In this document: piece after piece, positions 52,489-61,253 of the stretch
How positions within the stretch are numbered: the first letter of the stretch is position 1
Layout: each line of letters starts with the position of its first letter
Source of the DNA: Rhizobium sp. SL42
GTDB lineage: Bacteria; Pseudomonadota; Alphaproteobacteria; Rhizobiales; Rhizobiaceae
DNA length: 64,000 bases
Reading direction: 5' to 3'
NCBI RefSeq assembly: GCF_021729845.1
Contig: NZ_CP063399.1
Location: 1-64,000 of the forward strand
Notes under the pieces: model-generated
The model's input: only the letters and a program-made list of their open reading frames with translations
The model's database searches: none
What the model was told of the DNA's origin: nothing
Position numbers and translations under genes: made by a program

Positions 52489-53400
52489 TTACAGAAGCGA
52501 TACTCGGTTGCGACCAGCCCGTTTCGATAGATACAACCCTTCGTCAGCGCGTTTGAGGATATCGCTGGAACCGCGATCCGGCTGACTGAATTCACTAACG
52601 CCGCCGCTGATCGTCGCGTCGTACCGCAAGCTTTCCCTCAGGATAATCGGAACATGCTCCCTTAGTAACTCTGCAATTTCCAGCGCATCGCCCCGATGGG
52701 TTCCGGGCATCACGACCACGAACTCATCGCCACCGAAACGGGCAATCACATCACTCTGGCGCAATCGCTGTCGACACAGGCGGGCTATTTCGACCAGGGC
52801 GGCATCGCCTGCCTGATGGCCCATCTCATCATTGAGTCGTTTGAAATTGTCGAGATCGAAAATAAGTACAGACGTCTGGGATTTTTCCCGTTCGAAAACC
52901 GCAAGCCGTTGATTCAGTGTCTCGATCAGCTTCCGCCGATTGTACAGCCCCGTCAGTGCATCTGTCTCACTCAGTTGGAGTAGCTTTTGCTGAACCGCGT
53001 TCTTGTCAGTAATGTTGCTCGCGACCCAGACGACGGCGGCCTCGCCCTCCACCTCAAAATCAAGGACCTGAACGCGGCCTTCAAACCAGATTGAGTGACT
53101 AGGGCCGTCACCGACGCCTTTGACGTCACTTCCGCTGAGTTCGTATTCGACGATATGCAGCGCGCCGCTTGCCAACGCCTTTTCGATTTCGGCAGCGAAC
53201 CACTGCGCCTTCTCCACTTTCAGCACATCAAATATGTTGCACCCGACGAGACAACTACCGTCATGATAATGCCTGAGGTCTTGTCCGCCAAATATCGCTG
53301 AGTATCGGCCACTGCGCGTCAGGATGAACGCAGGGTCCGGAAGGGCTGAGAGGATGGACGTCAATTGCTGCTGCGTAAACAGGGCATCACTTTCCCACAT
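52489..53400 (-). CDS. PAS-GGDEF diguanylate cyclase
   Basis: About 303 residues from MWESDALFTQQQ; the frame extends 35 codons further upstream. The N-terminal PAS-like domain (SILSALPDPAFILTRSGRY) is followed by a short linker and a GGDEF domain: DALTGLYNRRKL, LIFDLDNFKRLND and RFGGDEFVVVMP, with the product-inhibition site RQSD five residues upstream. The protein is soluble and should make c-di-GMP with feedback control. It stands alone. Confidence 0.9.
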   Translation of the reverse strand: MWESDALFTQQQLTSILSALPDPAFILTRSGRYSAIFGGQDLRHYHDGSCLVGCNIFDVLKVEKAQWFAAEIEKALASGALHIVEYELSGSDVKGVGDGPSHSIWFEGRVQVLDFEVEGEAAVVWVASNITDKNAVQQKLLQLSETDALTGLYNRRKLIETLNQRLAVFEREKSQTSVLIFDLDNFKRLNDEMGHQAGDAALVEIARLCRQRLRQSDVIARFGGDEFVVVMPGTHRGDALEIAELLREHVPIILRESLRYDATISGGVSEFSQPDRGSSDILKRADEGLYLSKRAGRNRVSLL

Positions 53401-53901
53401 TGCCTGACGACGGGGGCCTGTTGGAGGAAACATCCCGCGTCTGCAACCGCGCATGACATGGATTTGACCAACAAATCGGCCACCCATTGCCGGTAAAATT
53501 GCCACAACAGCATTTCATTTTTCTGAGTGCGCAATTCACGTAGACGAGAATGGCGGCCTTGACTGAAAGCTTGATGACACCTTGTGGGTGACTGGCGATC
53601 AAAGCAGTGCCGCTTGAACAATGCACAGTCGTCGCCCGCAGCGTTGCCTCTACTTCGAATGCTCCTTCTGATCGAAGCGAGTTGTTGCCCATGCAGCCAT
53701 TGATGTATTCGCGTTTACTACAACGGTCGAATGGCTGCGTTTCTCATCGAGGTCCTTTCTTCCGAGCGCTCGTTCAAGCGACAAGCATTCTCGCAGTGCC
53801 ATGACACACCGACCAGTGCGTCGCTGTGAGATGGCCAGGAGACAATATCAATGCCTGCCGGAAACTCGTGGCATTTCGGCCAGGATGAACGGGATAGGTT
53901 C
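53401..53901. other. Region upstream of the diguanylate cyclase, possible decayed gene
   Basis: A minus-strand frame (about 53500-53692) begins MGNNSLRSEGAFEVEATLRA and goes on with protein-like sequence (SSGTALIASHPQGVIKLSVK) before losing character. No family assignment. It may be the remnant of a small gene. Otherwise no strong signals. Confidence 0.3.
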
Positions 53902-55659
53902 TCAATCTCCGACGGCAATACCTTCACGGCGTGGATCGGCGCTGCCGACGAGGCCATCTGCCTTTAGTTCGATTGCGTGCAGACCGGAAGTCATATCCGT
54001 CACATTCACTTCGTAGCCGAGCGTTGCCAGCGGATCGGCAAGCGCCTCCGCTGTCGTACCAGCCTCGATGTCATACTTGCCGAAGCGGTTGATCAGATGC
54101 GGTGCAGCTACGATCTCCTCCACTGGCATGCCCCAATCGATATAGCCGAGCAGCGCCTGCACGACATAGCCGATGATCTGGCTGCCGCCGGGCGAACCGA
54201 TCGCCAGCACCGGCTTTCCCTCCTTCATCACAATGGTCGGCGCCATTGATGAGCGTGGCCGCTTGCCAGGTTCCACGCGGTTGGCAACCGGCAAACCCTC
54301 GCTGTGTGTCTTGAAAGAGAAGTCAGTGAGTTCGTTGTTGAGAAGAAAGCCGCCTGTCATGAGGCGCGAACCGAAGCCGTTCTCGATTGTGGTGGTCATT
54401 GAGACGACATTGCCTTCTTGGTCAACGATGACAAAATGGCTGGTGGATGGCAATTCCAATGCCACATCCTTCCCGAACAGCAGCGCGTGATCCCAAGTCG
54501 GCTGACCAGCCTTTACCTGATCATCTGAAAGCGCCTGGTCGCCATCGAGCAACCTTGCTCGTTCTTCAAGATAGTCCTTGTTCAGCAAGCCCTTGATTGG
54601 TGCGGGGACAAAATCCGTATCGGCAAGATAACGTTCGCGGTCAGCGAAGGCGAGACGTTGGGCGTCGCCAATCAGCCGCCAGCTCTGTACGTTGTCCGGG
54701 CCGAGAGCCCTGATGTCGAAATTCTCGAGCATGCCGAGGATCTATCCGATTGCCACAGCACCAGACGAAGGCGGTCCCATGCCGCAAACATCAAAGGAGC
54801 GGTAGGTAAGGCAGACCGGCTCGCGCTCCTCGACGCGGTAGTTCGCAAGGTCGGTGAGCGACAAGACGCCCGGATTGCCCGCGGCTTCACGCACGGTAGC
54901 GACAATTGCTTCAGCGATCGGTCCATTGTAAAAGGCGTCCGCCCCACCATCGGCAATGGTCTTCAGCGTCGCCGCGTAACTCTGGTTCTTCAATACAGCA
55001 CCGGCGACCAGTGGGGCACCGTCTGGACCAAAGAAATAGGAGCGGGCACCTTCATAGCGCTTCAGCTTGTCGCCCTCGCCGGCCACCAGCTTCGCCAGTC
55101 GCGGCGAGACGTCAAATCCGTCGATCGCGAGCTTTTCCGCCGGCGTGAAGAGCTCCGCCCAGGACAGCTTGCCGTAGAGTTTGTGCACCACATCCATCAA
55201 GCGCACGGTGCCAGGGGTACCGACAGAGCGCCCTCCGACCACGGCATCCATGAACTTCAGCGGCTGCCCATTGTCGTCAAGGAATAGCTTCGGCGTAGCC
55301 AAAAGCGGTGCGGTTTCCCGCCCGTCGAAAGTCGTGACCTTGCCGGATGATGCGTCGTAATAAACAAGAAAGGCACCGCCGCCGAGGCCGGAACTCTGTG
55401 GTTCCACGAGGCCGAGCACGGTCTGAACAACCACCAGGGCGTCAATGGCATTGCCACCACTGGCGAGGATTTCCCGGCCGGCCTGCGCGGCAAGCGGATT
55501 TGCGGCCGCAACCATGAAATTCTTCGCTTCCACCCGTTTGGCTGAGGTGACATTGGCTGCCCGCTCCGGAGCAATTGTATCGGATGCCTGCTGAGCGACT
55601 GCCAACTGCGGCCACGAAAACACGAATGCGAAAGCAAGGGCCAATGAAACTGCGCGCAT
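53902..55659 (-). pseudogene. ggt: Gamma-glutamyltransferase gene interrupted by one amber codon
   Basis: The frame starts at MRAVSLALAFAFVFSWPQLA (signal peptide) at 55659 and reads to a TAG at 54742-54744, then continues in the same frame from ILGMLENFDI to a proper stop at 53902. Joined, the protein is about 585 residues, the normal length of this periplasmic heterodimer-forming enzyme. The catalytic Thr motif STSHFVIVDQEGNVVSM and the oxyanion GSPGGSQII are intact. The codon at the break is Gln (CAG) in the family context GAVAIGQILGML, so one C-to-T change explains it. Only read-through would give the active enzyme. Confidence 0.88.
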
Positions 55660-55864
55660 AGTCGCCTCCCTTCTTTGGTCCGTCGATTGTGAAGGACAGG
55701 GAAGACAAGGACAAGGTGCGCGATCTGCATCTTCCTCTCGCCTATGGCAATCCGCCCAACGCTTTTCTTCCCAGCTGCGTCCCGTAGTCACAGCAAATAC
55801 ACTCGCGGCTTGCAAATACGCGTATCGACACTGAAAAACGCATGCTTTTCAGATACTTGAGCAT

Positions 55865-55880
55865 GTTGGGAGCGACCAAC
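55865..55880. promoter_or_regulatory. parS-like palindrome, copy 1
   Basis: GTTGGGAGCGACCAAC matches the repABC partition-site pattern GTT-N4-GC-N4-AAC exactly. It lies 375 bp beyond the repC stop. Such sites are bound by RepB to segregate the plasmid. Confidence 0.7.
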
Positions 55881-56237
55881 AGCCAAATCGGGGCGCAACG
55901 ACTTCCGTTCGCCTACCCCGATCATCGCCACGCCGACGTGATCCCCGGGATTTCTGCCGCGACATCCACGGCGACATACTGTTTCAAAACCATCTTCACG
56001 CTTCGGGTAAAAGCCGTGGGCGATCACTCGTCGGTGCCCTACCCTGGCACCTGCTTTCCATCGTTCGGGCCCGGTGCGACGGAATACAGGACCAGCACTG
56101 TTGACCTCGAATAGACCACGTGCCTCGTCAGTCAGGCACCAGTCATTTTTGGAGTATTGTCCGTTCTCGTCCCAAGAACAGCCAACCCAGTTTGAACTCA
56201 AGATCCAGAAAGCACGTTTTTTCATATAATTAGCTTG

Positions 56238-56253
56238 GTTGGGAGCGACCAAC
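56238..56253. promoter_or_regulatory. parS-like palindrome, copy 2
   Basis: The same 16-base sequence GTTGGGAGCGACCAAC as copy 1, placed 2 bp after the repC stop, within the longer dyad GGTTGG..CCAACC. The two identical copies support a real RepB-binding site. Confidence 0.75.
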
Positions 56254-56255
56254 CG

Positions 56256-57470
56256 CTAGCCGGCCCGCAACCGCTCCTGCCCGCTTGCCTTGATCAGCGC
56301 CATGATCATCGGCCCCAACGAAAACTCGCCGCGCGCCGCTCGTCTGGTCAGGTCGCGGAGATATCCCCCAGCCGACGTGATCATCGTTGCTCGCTCCAGG
56401 ATGCAGGCCACAGCCACCGCAGCGTTTTCCGGCCCCATGATTTCGCAGGCCTCCTGGTAGGCCGACGGGCTGATCCCAAGCATAGATCGCACCACTACGG
56501 CCGCCTTCATCATGCTGCGCCAGTTCTCAATCGCACCGCCATCCCCATAGTCGGTGATTTGTGGGCATGCCTTCAACACCATCCCCAAAGGGAACGCCTT
56601 CAGCGTCTCGGTGTTTGGTTGGCGGACTGGGCTCGGCTTCGCCCCCTGCTCATTTCGAGAGCTTGGTTCAAGTTCATTTATAGATTCGGTATTTGAATTC
56701 TGTATGTGCTGCTCGTTATGGGCATCATTGGTGCTGGATTTTCCTGAAAAATCCTGAACTTCCAACCGATTGACAACTTCCTCCCGCAGCATCTGCATCT
56801 CGTCGAGTATTTCTCCGATCGTTGCCAGTGCTGCAACACGAGGGATACGTCCCACCAGTGCGACGTACATGTCCTCAATTCCCTGCCAGTCGCCTTCCGC
56901 GCCTTCATCCATTGCAGCCGTGATCAGCTTGCGGACGTCTCTGCGGCAAATCGTCAAGCTCTCTTTCGCCTTCCTGAGTGCTGCGCGATCGGCCATGACT
57001 TGCTGGGCCATATGCGCCAACTCCTCCGAACGCGCCAGAAGCGGCGACAGATCGAAACCGTAGGCGCATTCGATCTCCCCTTTGCCGTCCTTCCTTGCGT
57101 ACCGCTTTCCGTTGGCGCTATCCTTACGCACGATCAAGCCCGCATCGACCAGCACGGCGAGATGGCGACGCAACGTGGCGCCAGCCATCGAATGGGCCCG
57201 CAGGCACAGCTGAACGTTTGATGGGAATACGACCAACTGTCCGTCCTGCCGGAGTTCATTGTCTGGATGAAACGTTAGCAGCGCATCGAGAACAGCCAAG
57301 CTGTTCGACTGGATACCAAGCAATTCGATCGCTGCGGAGGCATCCCTGAATACCTTCCACTTATCAACGGTCTTGCCCGGCTTGATATCGGCTGTCTGCG
57401 TCTGCCTGCGCACCAGCGCAAGCGTCATCGGTCGCCGCCCAAAGGGCGTCGTTACACTTCCCGTCTGCAT
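56256..57470 (-). CDS. repC: Replication initiator RepC
   Basis: A 404-residue RepC, the initiator of repABC plasmids. Near the N-terminus it reads FGRRPMTLALV and KPGKTVDKWKVFRDASAAIE, with winged-helix residues FPSNVQLCLRAHSMAGATLRRHLAVLVDAGL. The C-terminal domain starts near KACPQITDYG and ends GEFSLGPMIMALIKASG. The middle of the gene (about 56655-56720) is AT-rich and is the probable origin. It is the last gene of repABC and its expression should be limited by the antisense RNA in the repB-repC gap. Confidence 0.95.
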   Translation of the reverse strand: MQTGSVTTPFGRRPMTLALVRRQTQTADIKPGKTVDKWKVFRDASAAIELLGIQSNSLAVLDALLTFHPDNELRQDGQLVVFPSNVQLCLRAHSMAGATLRRHLAVLVDAGLIVRKDSANGKRYARKDGKGEIECAYGFDLSPLLARSEELAHMAQQVMADRAALRKAKESLTICRRDVRKLITAAMDEGAEGDWQGIEDMYVALVGRIPRVAALATIGEILDEMQMLREEVVNRLEVQDFSGKSSTNDAHNEQHIQNSNTESINELEPSSRNEQGAKPSPVRQPNTETLKAFPLGMVLKACPQITDYGDGGAIENWRSMMKAAVVVRSMLGISPSAYQEACEIMGPENAAVAVACILERATMITSAGGYLRDLTRRAARGEFSLGPMIMALIKASGQERLRAG

Positions 57471-57530
57471 TGTCTTTCACCTTTCAGCAGGCAAAAGAAA
57501 AACGCTCACCAAAAACGGTGCCAAAGACTC

Positions 57531-57559
57531 TTGACGATGAATCCGGGAAATGCGATTCT
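57531..57559 (+). promoter_or_regulatory. Promoter of the repABC counter-transcript RNA
   Basis: TTGACG (57531-57536), 17-bp spacer, GATTCT (57554-57559) on the + strand, antisense to the rep operon. The -35 is excellent, the -10 weak. It sits exactly where the ctRNA promoter of repABC plasmids is found. Confidence 0.65.
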
Positions 57560-57565
57560 GTGTTT

Positions 57566-57622
57566 GCTTAGGACACAGATTGGGCTTCCGGAACGGCGAC
57601 GTTTTGGGGGCCTTTTCTTTTT
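57566..57622 (+). ncRNA. Counter-transcript RNA (incA-type) in the repB-repC gap
   Basis: A short antisense RNA of about 57 nt is predicted on the + strand, between repB and repC, from the promoter at 57531-57559 to the hairpin at 57583-57612. In repABC plasmids this RNA pairs with the repC leader and lowers RepC synthesis, and it determines incompatibility. Position, orientation, length and terminator agree with known examples; the 5' end is estimated. Confidence 0.75.
57583..57622 (+). terminator. Terminator of the counter-transcript RNA
   Basis: GGCTTCCGGAACG (57583-57595) pairs with CGTTTTGGGGGCC (57600-57612) around a GCGA tetraloop, with several G-U pairs, followed by ttttcttttt (57613-57622). 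On the opposite strand the G-U pairs become C-A mismatches, so the hairpin works only in the antisense RNA. Confidence 0.8.
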
Positions 57623-57626
57623 GCGG

Positions 57627-58625
57627 TTACGCTTCCTTCTTTTTCAGTTTCTCCGCCTGATACTCCGCGAAGAGCCCAGGCAATAGTTCGAGCACGAAAG
57701 TCGCGAATTCCGGCGTGGCCTTCTTGTCGATTGAAATTTCAAGCTTGCCGCGGCCATCCTTGACCAGCGCCAGGCGTGCCCCTGTCGGCGTCGACAGGAT
57801 ACCCGGTGCGCCGCGTTCGACGCGACGCGGCTTCAGCTGTGCAATCATCGCCTTGACCCGGTCAGCAGACGGTAGGCCCTGGACCGCGTCCGACATGGCA
57901 AATTGCAACGCTTCCGGAAGGGCAGGGGTCTTGTCGAGCAAGTCGGCGAGCTGCTGCCAACCACCTCGTCCGACACCCGGGGCGGGCCCAACTGCATCGA
58001 TGAGCTCCGCCGGCAGGGATTCGATGAGGCTCAACATCCTCGAAAGATCCGCCTTGTCCACGGACATGGCCGAAATGATGGTTTCACGCGAGAAACGATC
58101 CTTGAGCCGCGCCGCGAACCGCGCCTTCTCGATAAAGGTCAGGTCCTCGCGCTCGTTGTTTTCCTGGCCCTGTGCGATGACGAGCTGTTCATCCGTCATT
58201 TCGCGGACGATAGCTTTGACCGGCAGGCCCAACTCCGTCACCACACGCAGCCGCCGGTGGCCGAAGGCGACCTGATAGCGGCCCGGCTCATCAGGGTGGG
58301 GCCGGACAAGAATAGGCACTTGCTGACCCTGGTCGCGGATGGATTCACGCAGACCATCGACGTCGCCCGGCATGCGGTCGCGGACAAAAGACGGCTCGAT
58401 CGTGGCAGCGTCCAGCTCTACAACAGACAGGCCCTCGGCCAGTTTGCGCTCAATCTCGTTGGCGCGACGGCTCCGCTCATTCAAATCGCCAAGCGACTTG
58501 GTGACGGCCACCATCGGTTTCGATTTGGCCGCATCGAGATGCGGACGGGAGAATGGCGGTGGCGCGGAAGGCTGTTCAGGCTTTGCGGTGCCGTTGAGCG
58601 AGGAGAAAAGATTTTTGCGGCTCAT
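57627..58625 (-). CDS. repB: Plasmid partitioning protein RepB (ParB family)
   Basis: A 332-residue ParB-type centromere-binding protein. It starts MSRKNLFSSLNG, then the ParB/Srx-like domain (IRDQGQQVPILVRPHPDEPG, YQVAFGHRRLRVVTELG) with the arginine-rich GHRRLR CTPase patch, the helix-turn-helix (RETIISAMSVDKADLSRML) and a C-terminal dimerisation part. It should bind the GTTGGGAGCGACCAAC sites. Its start overlaps the repA stop by 4 bp. Confidence 0.95.
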   Translation of the reverse strand: MSRKNLFSSLNGTAKPEQPSAPPPFSRPHLDAAKSKPMVAVTKSLGDLNERSRRANEIERKLAEGLSVVELDAATIEPSFVRDRMPGDVDGLRESIRDQGQQVPILVRPHPDEPGRYQVAFGHRRLRVVTELGLPVKAIVREMTDEQLVIAQGQENNEREDLTFIEKARFAARLKDRFSRETIISAMSVDKADLSRMLSLIESLPAELIDAVGPAPGVGRGGWQQLADLLDKTPALPEALQFAMSDAVQGLPSADRVKAMIAQLKPRRVERGAPGILSTPTGARLALVKDGRGKLEISIDKKATPEFATFVLELLPGLFAEYQAEKLKKKEA

Positions 58626-59857
58626 GATCTACCCCATGTCGCCTTGATCAGACCCTCGATCTCGGCGTTGACGTTGTTCATCGATTCCAGAGCCCGGTCG
58701 TAGGTCGTTCGAGTGAACTGGCTGCGCTCAACCTCGAAGAGGGTCTGGTTGGTTATTCCCGCATCCGATACGGCCGTGCTCTTCAGCATAGGATTGACCA
58801 GAACATCCTCGCCGAACATTGAGCGAAGAAATGCCACCATCTGGTTCTGTGGTCCGTCGGTTGGCTCGAAACGGGTGATCAGATAGCGCATCCAGTTGTT
58901 GCTATCCTCAGCACCTGCTTCAGCGATCTCGCCGAGTAGTGCACTTGTCATCGCCAGGAACTGGTTCATCGACATGACGTCCAGCATTTGAGGATGGATA
59001 GTGATCAGGACCGATGTCGCGGCCGTCAGCGCCGAAAGTGTCAGGAAGCCGAGTTGGGGAGGGCAATCAATGACCACGACATCATAGTCGTCACGAATCT
59101 CCTGGATCGCGGCCTGCAACCGGGCAAAAAACAGCACGTCGTCTGGCTTGCGCTGGAGCAGAGCCTTGGGCGTATCATGCTCAAATTCCATGAGCTCGAG
59201 ATTGCCTGGAATAATGTGAAGATCGGGAATGTAAGTCCCCCGAATGATCTCCTGGATCGGTCGGCGCTCGTCATCGTATCGGATCGCACCATAGATTGTC
59301 TCATTTGGGCCAACGTCGAGTTCCGGCTGATTACCGAAAAGAGCCGAAAGGCTGGCCTGTGGGTCAAGATCAACAGCGAGCACGCGGTAGCCACGCAATG
59401 CAAGATACTGCGCAAGATGGGCAGCCGTCGTCGTCTTGCCCGATCCACCCTTGAAATTCATGATAGATAGGACCTGGAGTTCCTCGCCCTCGCGCCGATG
59501 AGGCACATAGCGGCCGGTCGAACGTGCGGGTTTGTCCAGATGTGCCCGCATGGCTGCGATGTCGTGAACGGAATACATCCGCCGGCCGCCGGCCAGTGCC
59601 GGGCTGAATTCGTGCTCGCCTTCCTTGGCCGACTTTTTTTCCAGTCCAACCGCGGCGGTGCGAAGGTAACCCTCTGCTACCCCCAGAAGTTTTGCGGCTT
59701 CCGATGGCGTGAACGATCGAATTCCCTTACGAGCGTGGGGAGGAAAAATATTCGATTGATGTTCCTGCAGTCTGGCCGAAAGCGATGCCGCATGCGCCGT
59801 GATCTTCGAGCGCAGCGTGATTGTCTTTTTGATCTCAGCCTTTGCAGTATTCGTCAT
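58622..59857 (-). CDS. repA: Plasmid partitioning ATPase RepA (ParA family)
   Basis: A 411-residue ParA-type ATPase, larger than chromosomal ParA because of an N-terminal HTH region (FTPSEAAKLLGVAEGYLRTA). The deviant Walker A is NFKGGSGKTTTAAHLA, Walker B VVIDCPPQLGFLTLSAL. It drives segregation and represses the repABC promoter together with RepB. It is the first gene of the operon; the inverted repeat upstream (59955-59979) is a candidate operator. Confidence 0.95.
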   Translation of the reverse strand: MTNTAKAEIKKTITLRSKITAHAASLSARLQEHQSNIFPPHARKGIRSFTPSEAAKLLGVAEGYLRTAAVGLEKKSAKEGEHEFSPALAGGRRMYSVHDIAAMRAHLDKPARSTGRYVPHRREGEELQVLSIMNFKGGSGKTTTAAHLAQYLALRGYRVLAVDLDPQASLSALFGNQPELDVGPNETIYGAIRYDDERRPIQEIIRGTYIPDLHIIPGNLELMEFEHDTPKALLQRKPDDVLFFARLQAAIQEIRDDYDVVVIDCPPQLGFLTLSALTAATSVLITIHPQMLDVMSMNQFLAMTSALLGEIAEAGAEDSNNWMRYLITRFEPTDGPQNQMVAFLRSMFGEDVLVNPMLKSTAVSDAGITNQTLFEVERSQFTRTTYDRALESMNNVNAEIEGLIKATWGRS

Positions 59858-59954
59858 CTTCTCGCCTGTTTCGCCTCGCCTGCGGATTGAGGCCAGAAAA
59901 TGACCAAAGTCCGCACACGATGAATAAGACCCGTTTACGTTCGCCGAGCAAGCT

Positions 59955-59979
59955 CTTTAAGGTTAACGCTTCCTTAAAG
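59955..59979. promoter_or_regulatory. Inverted repeat upstream of repA, candidate operator
   Basis: CTTTAAGG (59955-59962) and CCTTAAAG (59972-59979) are a perfect 8-bp inverted repeat with a 9-base spacer, about 100 bp upstream of the repA start codon. RepA of this plasmid family is an autorepressor that binds dyads in this region; the assignment is by position. Confidence 0.5.
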
Positions 59980-60464
59980 AATCCGACTCCCGCTCCGGCT
60001 ATTTCGATCTTTACTGTTTTTATTCAATGCCTTGGCAGATCCATACCTGCCTAATGATTTGGTGAGGAAAAAAGAGTCGAAGAACCGAATCCCCGTCTCA
60101 TATCCGTGTCCTGCCCATCTTCTTTCAGTTTTTGCCCTCACAGTTTGCGACTCAGTGCGACCTGCGATCCCAGATTCGATTTCTCTTCGATTTCTCTAAG
60201 TGTCGTGGAGGGAAGGAACCAAAACCAGCAGCTTCCTGTCTCTCAAGCGGCGAATTCACGTTCATTTGGATCGTTTGCCATCATGAGGGCTTGATCCAAC
60301 TGTCGTGACAATCACCCGATCCCCACACAGCATGGCAAGAAAAAAAGGGCAGACAAAGCCTTAAAGTGCATCAGTCAGCGCAAGATCGGTATGACCGAAA
60401 ACCACTTTTCATAAATGATTCCGACGTGTTGCCTCTTGCGCGTTAGCAATCGCGCATCAAGCCC
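59980..60464. other. Intergenic region between repA and the conjugation operon
   Basis: No convincing gene. It is rather pyrimidine-rich (tttctcttcgatttctctaag type tracts) and separates the replication module from the trb operon. An origin of transfer was looked for but none is recognised. Confidence 0.5.
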
Positions 60465-60482
60465 ACTAACACTTTTGCTAGT
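60465..60482. promoter_or_regulatory. LuxR-box-like 18-bp dyad, copy 1
   Basis: ACTAACACTTTTGCTAGT is an imperfect dyad with half-sites ACTAACA and TGCTAGT around four bases, the size and layout of tra/lux boxes bound by LuxR-family regulators. It is 160 bp upstream of the traI-like start, 81 bp before copy 2. Confidence 0.55.
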
Positions 60483-60545
60483 CACCGTCCGCGGTTCAGT
60501 ATCGGCTCAATCCGCGCTCGACACCCGAACAGCTAGAATCACCCA

Positions 60546-60563
60546 CTAACACTTTTGCCAGTA
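60546..60563. promoter_or_regulatory. LuxR-box-like 18-bp dyad, copy 2
   Basis: ACTAACACTTTTGCCAGT differs from copy 1 by one base (T to C) and lies 62 bp upstream of the traI-like start, the distance expected for an activator site. The identity includes three C bases before each copy (CCCACTAAC). Confidence 0.6.
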
Positions 60564-60624
60564 GATCGAAGTTTCTTGCGCCGGCAAATCTTGTCGCGTC
60601 ATCAACGCAAGGGAGATTTGCTCG

Positions 60625-61251
60625 ATGCGCGTCATAGCCTTCAAGAGCCCAAAGGACGAAGTTGAAAAGCGTCTCATCCACGAAATGTACCGGCTGTGCG
60701 CCCGCATGTTGTCAGGGCTGCTGGCACGGAAAGTCCTGTTCGGCTTCTGTATGCAAGCCGACACTTTCGACGGAGTGAACACCGCCTACCCTTTCTACTG
60801 GGATCCGACTGACCCAGCTGTCGGCTGTGCACTTCCCGTAGCAGCAGAAGGCGGATCAAGGATGCGAAACGTCTTTCCGCAGCGTTTGTCAGCAGGTCAC
60901 CGGTCTACGCCTCGGAGAATAATCGAAAGTGCTCGCTCCAGCGTCGATACCAGATCGATTGCCGACCGGGAGCAGGGCGGTCTCCATTTGGCGATCTTCG
61001 TGATGTTCGCCGAAATCGCTGAGTGGAGCATTCGCAGCGGTTTCCGCAAAATCGGCAAGGCAACAGACTTCCGGCTCGATCGCATATTTCGGCGAACCGT
61101 TTGGCTTTTCATCCGTCTGGGGCCGCCCTCACAGATCGATGAAACTGGAAGCGTCGCCGGCCTCGTGCCCGCCGACCGACAAAGCTTCGATCCGCTTCGA
61201 CCCAGCAGCCATTCTTCGCACGTCGCAAGCCTTCAAGAGAAGGCGGTTTGA
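60625..61251 (+). CDS. traI: TraI/LuxI-like acyl-homoserine lactone synthase homologue, probably inactive
   Basis: A 208-residue frame, full length for TraI, at the position traI occupies before trbB in Ti-type plasmids. Resemblance to TraI is clear over the whole length (HEMYRLCARMLSGLL; IESARSSVDT; LHLAIFVMFAEIAEWSIRSG; ATDFRLDRIFRR; VAGLVPADRQSF). However, residues normally invariant in LuxI enzymes are changed: the Arg of RLRA is Cys, the Phe and Trp that follow are Leu and Arg, and the Arg of GCxRLLP is missing. The Glu-x-x-Arg (IESAR) remains. The frame is open with GGGAGA before the ATG. Catalysis is unlikely. Confidence 0.7.
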   Translation: MRVIAFKSPKDEVEKRLIHEMYRLCARMLSGLLARKVLFGFCMQADTFDGVNTAYPFYWDPTDPAVGCALPVAAEGGSRMRNVFPQRLSAGHRSTPRRIIESARSSVDTRSIADREQGGLHLAIFVMFAEIAEWSIRSGFRKIGKATDFRLDRIFRRTVWLFIRLGPPSQIDETGSVAGLVPADRQSFDPLRPSSHSSHVASLQEKAV

Positions 61252-61253
61252 TC

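Larger units (their letters stand above)
55660..56255. other. Region between ggt and repC, partition-site region
   Basis: No convincing gene. The segment carries two identical 16-bp palindromes (listed separately) about 360 bp apart. A minus-strand frame across 55788-56252 is open but has no family resemblance. Confidence 0.5.

Noticed and set aside
55788..56252. Minus-strand open frame of 154 codons between ggt and repC
   Set aside because: No family resemblance, and it runs through both parS-like palindromes; better explained as a non-coding partition region.
57627..59857. repA and repB as chromosomal parA/parB
   Set aside because: The order repA-repB-ctRNA-repC, the 4-bp overlap and the long N-terminal region of RepA are specific to repABC plasmids.
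59980..60464. Possible origin of transfer next to the trb operon
   Set aside because: No nick-site consensus or flanking traA/traC genes are visible; in related plasmids oriT lies with the tra genes, which are not in this window.
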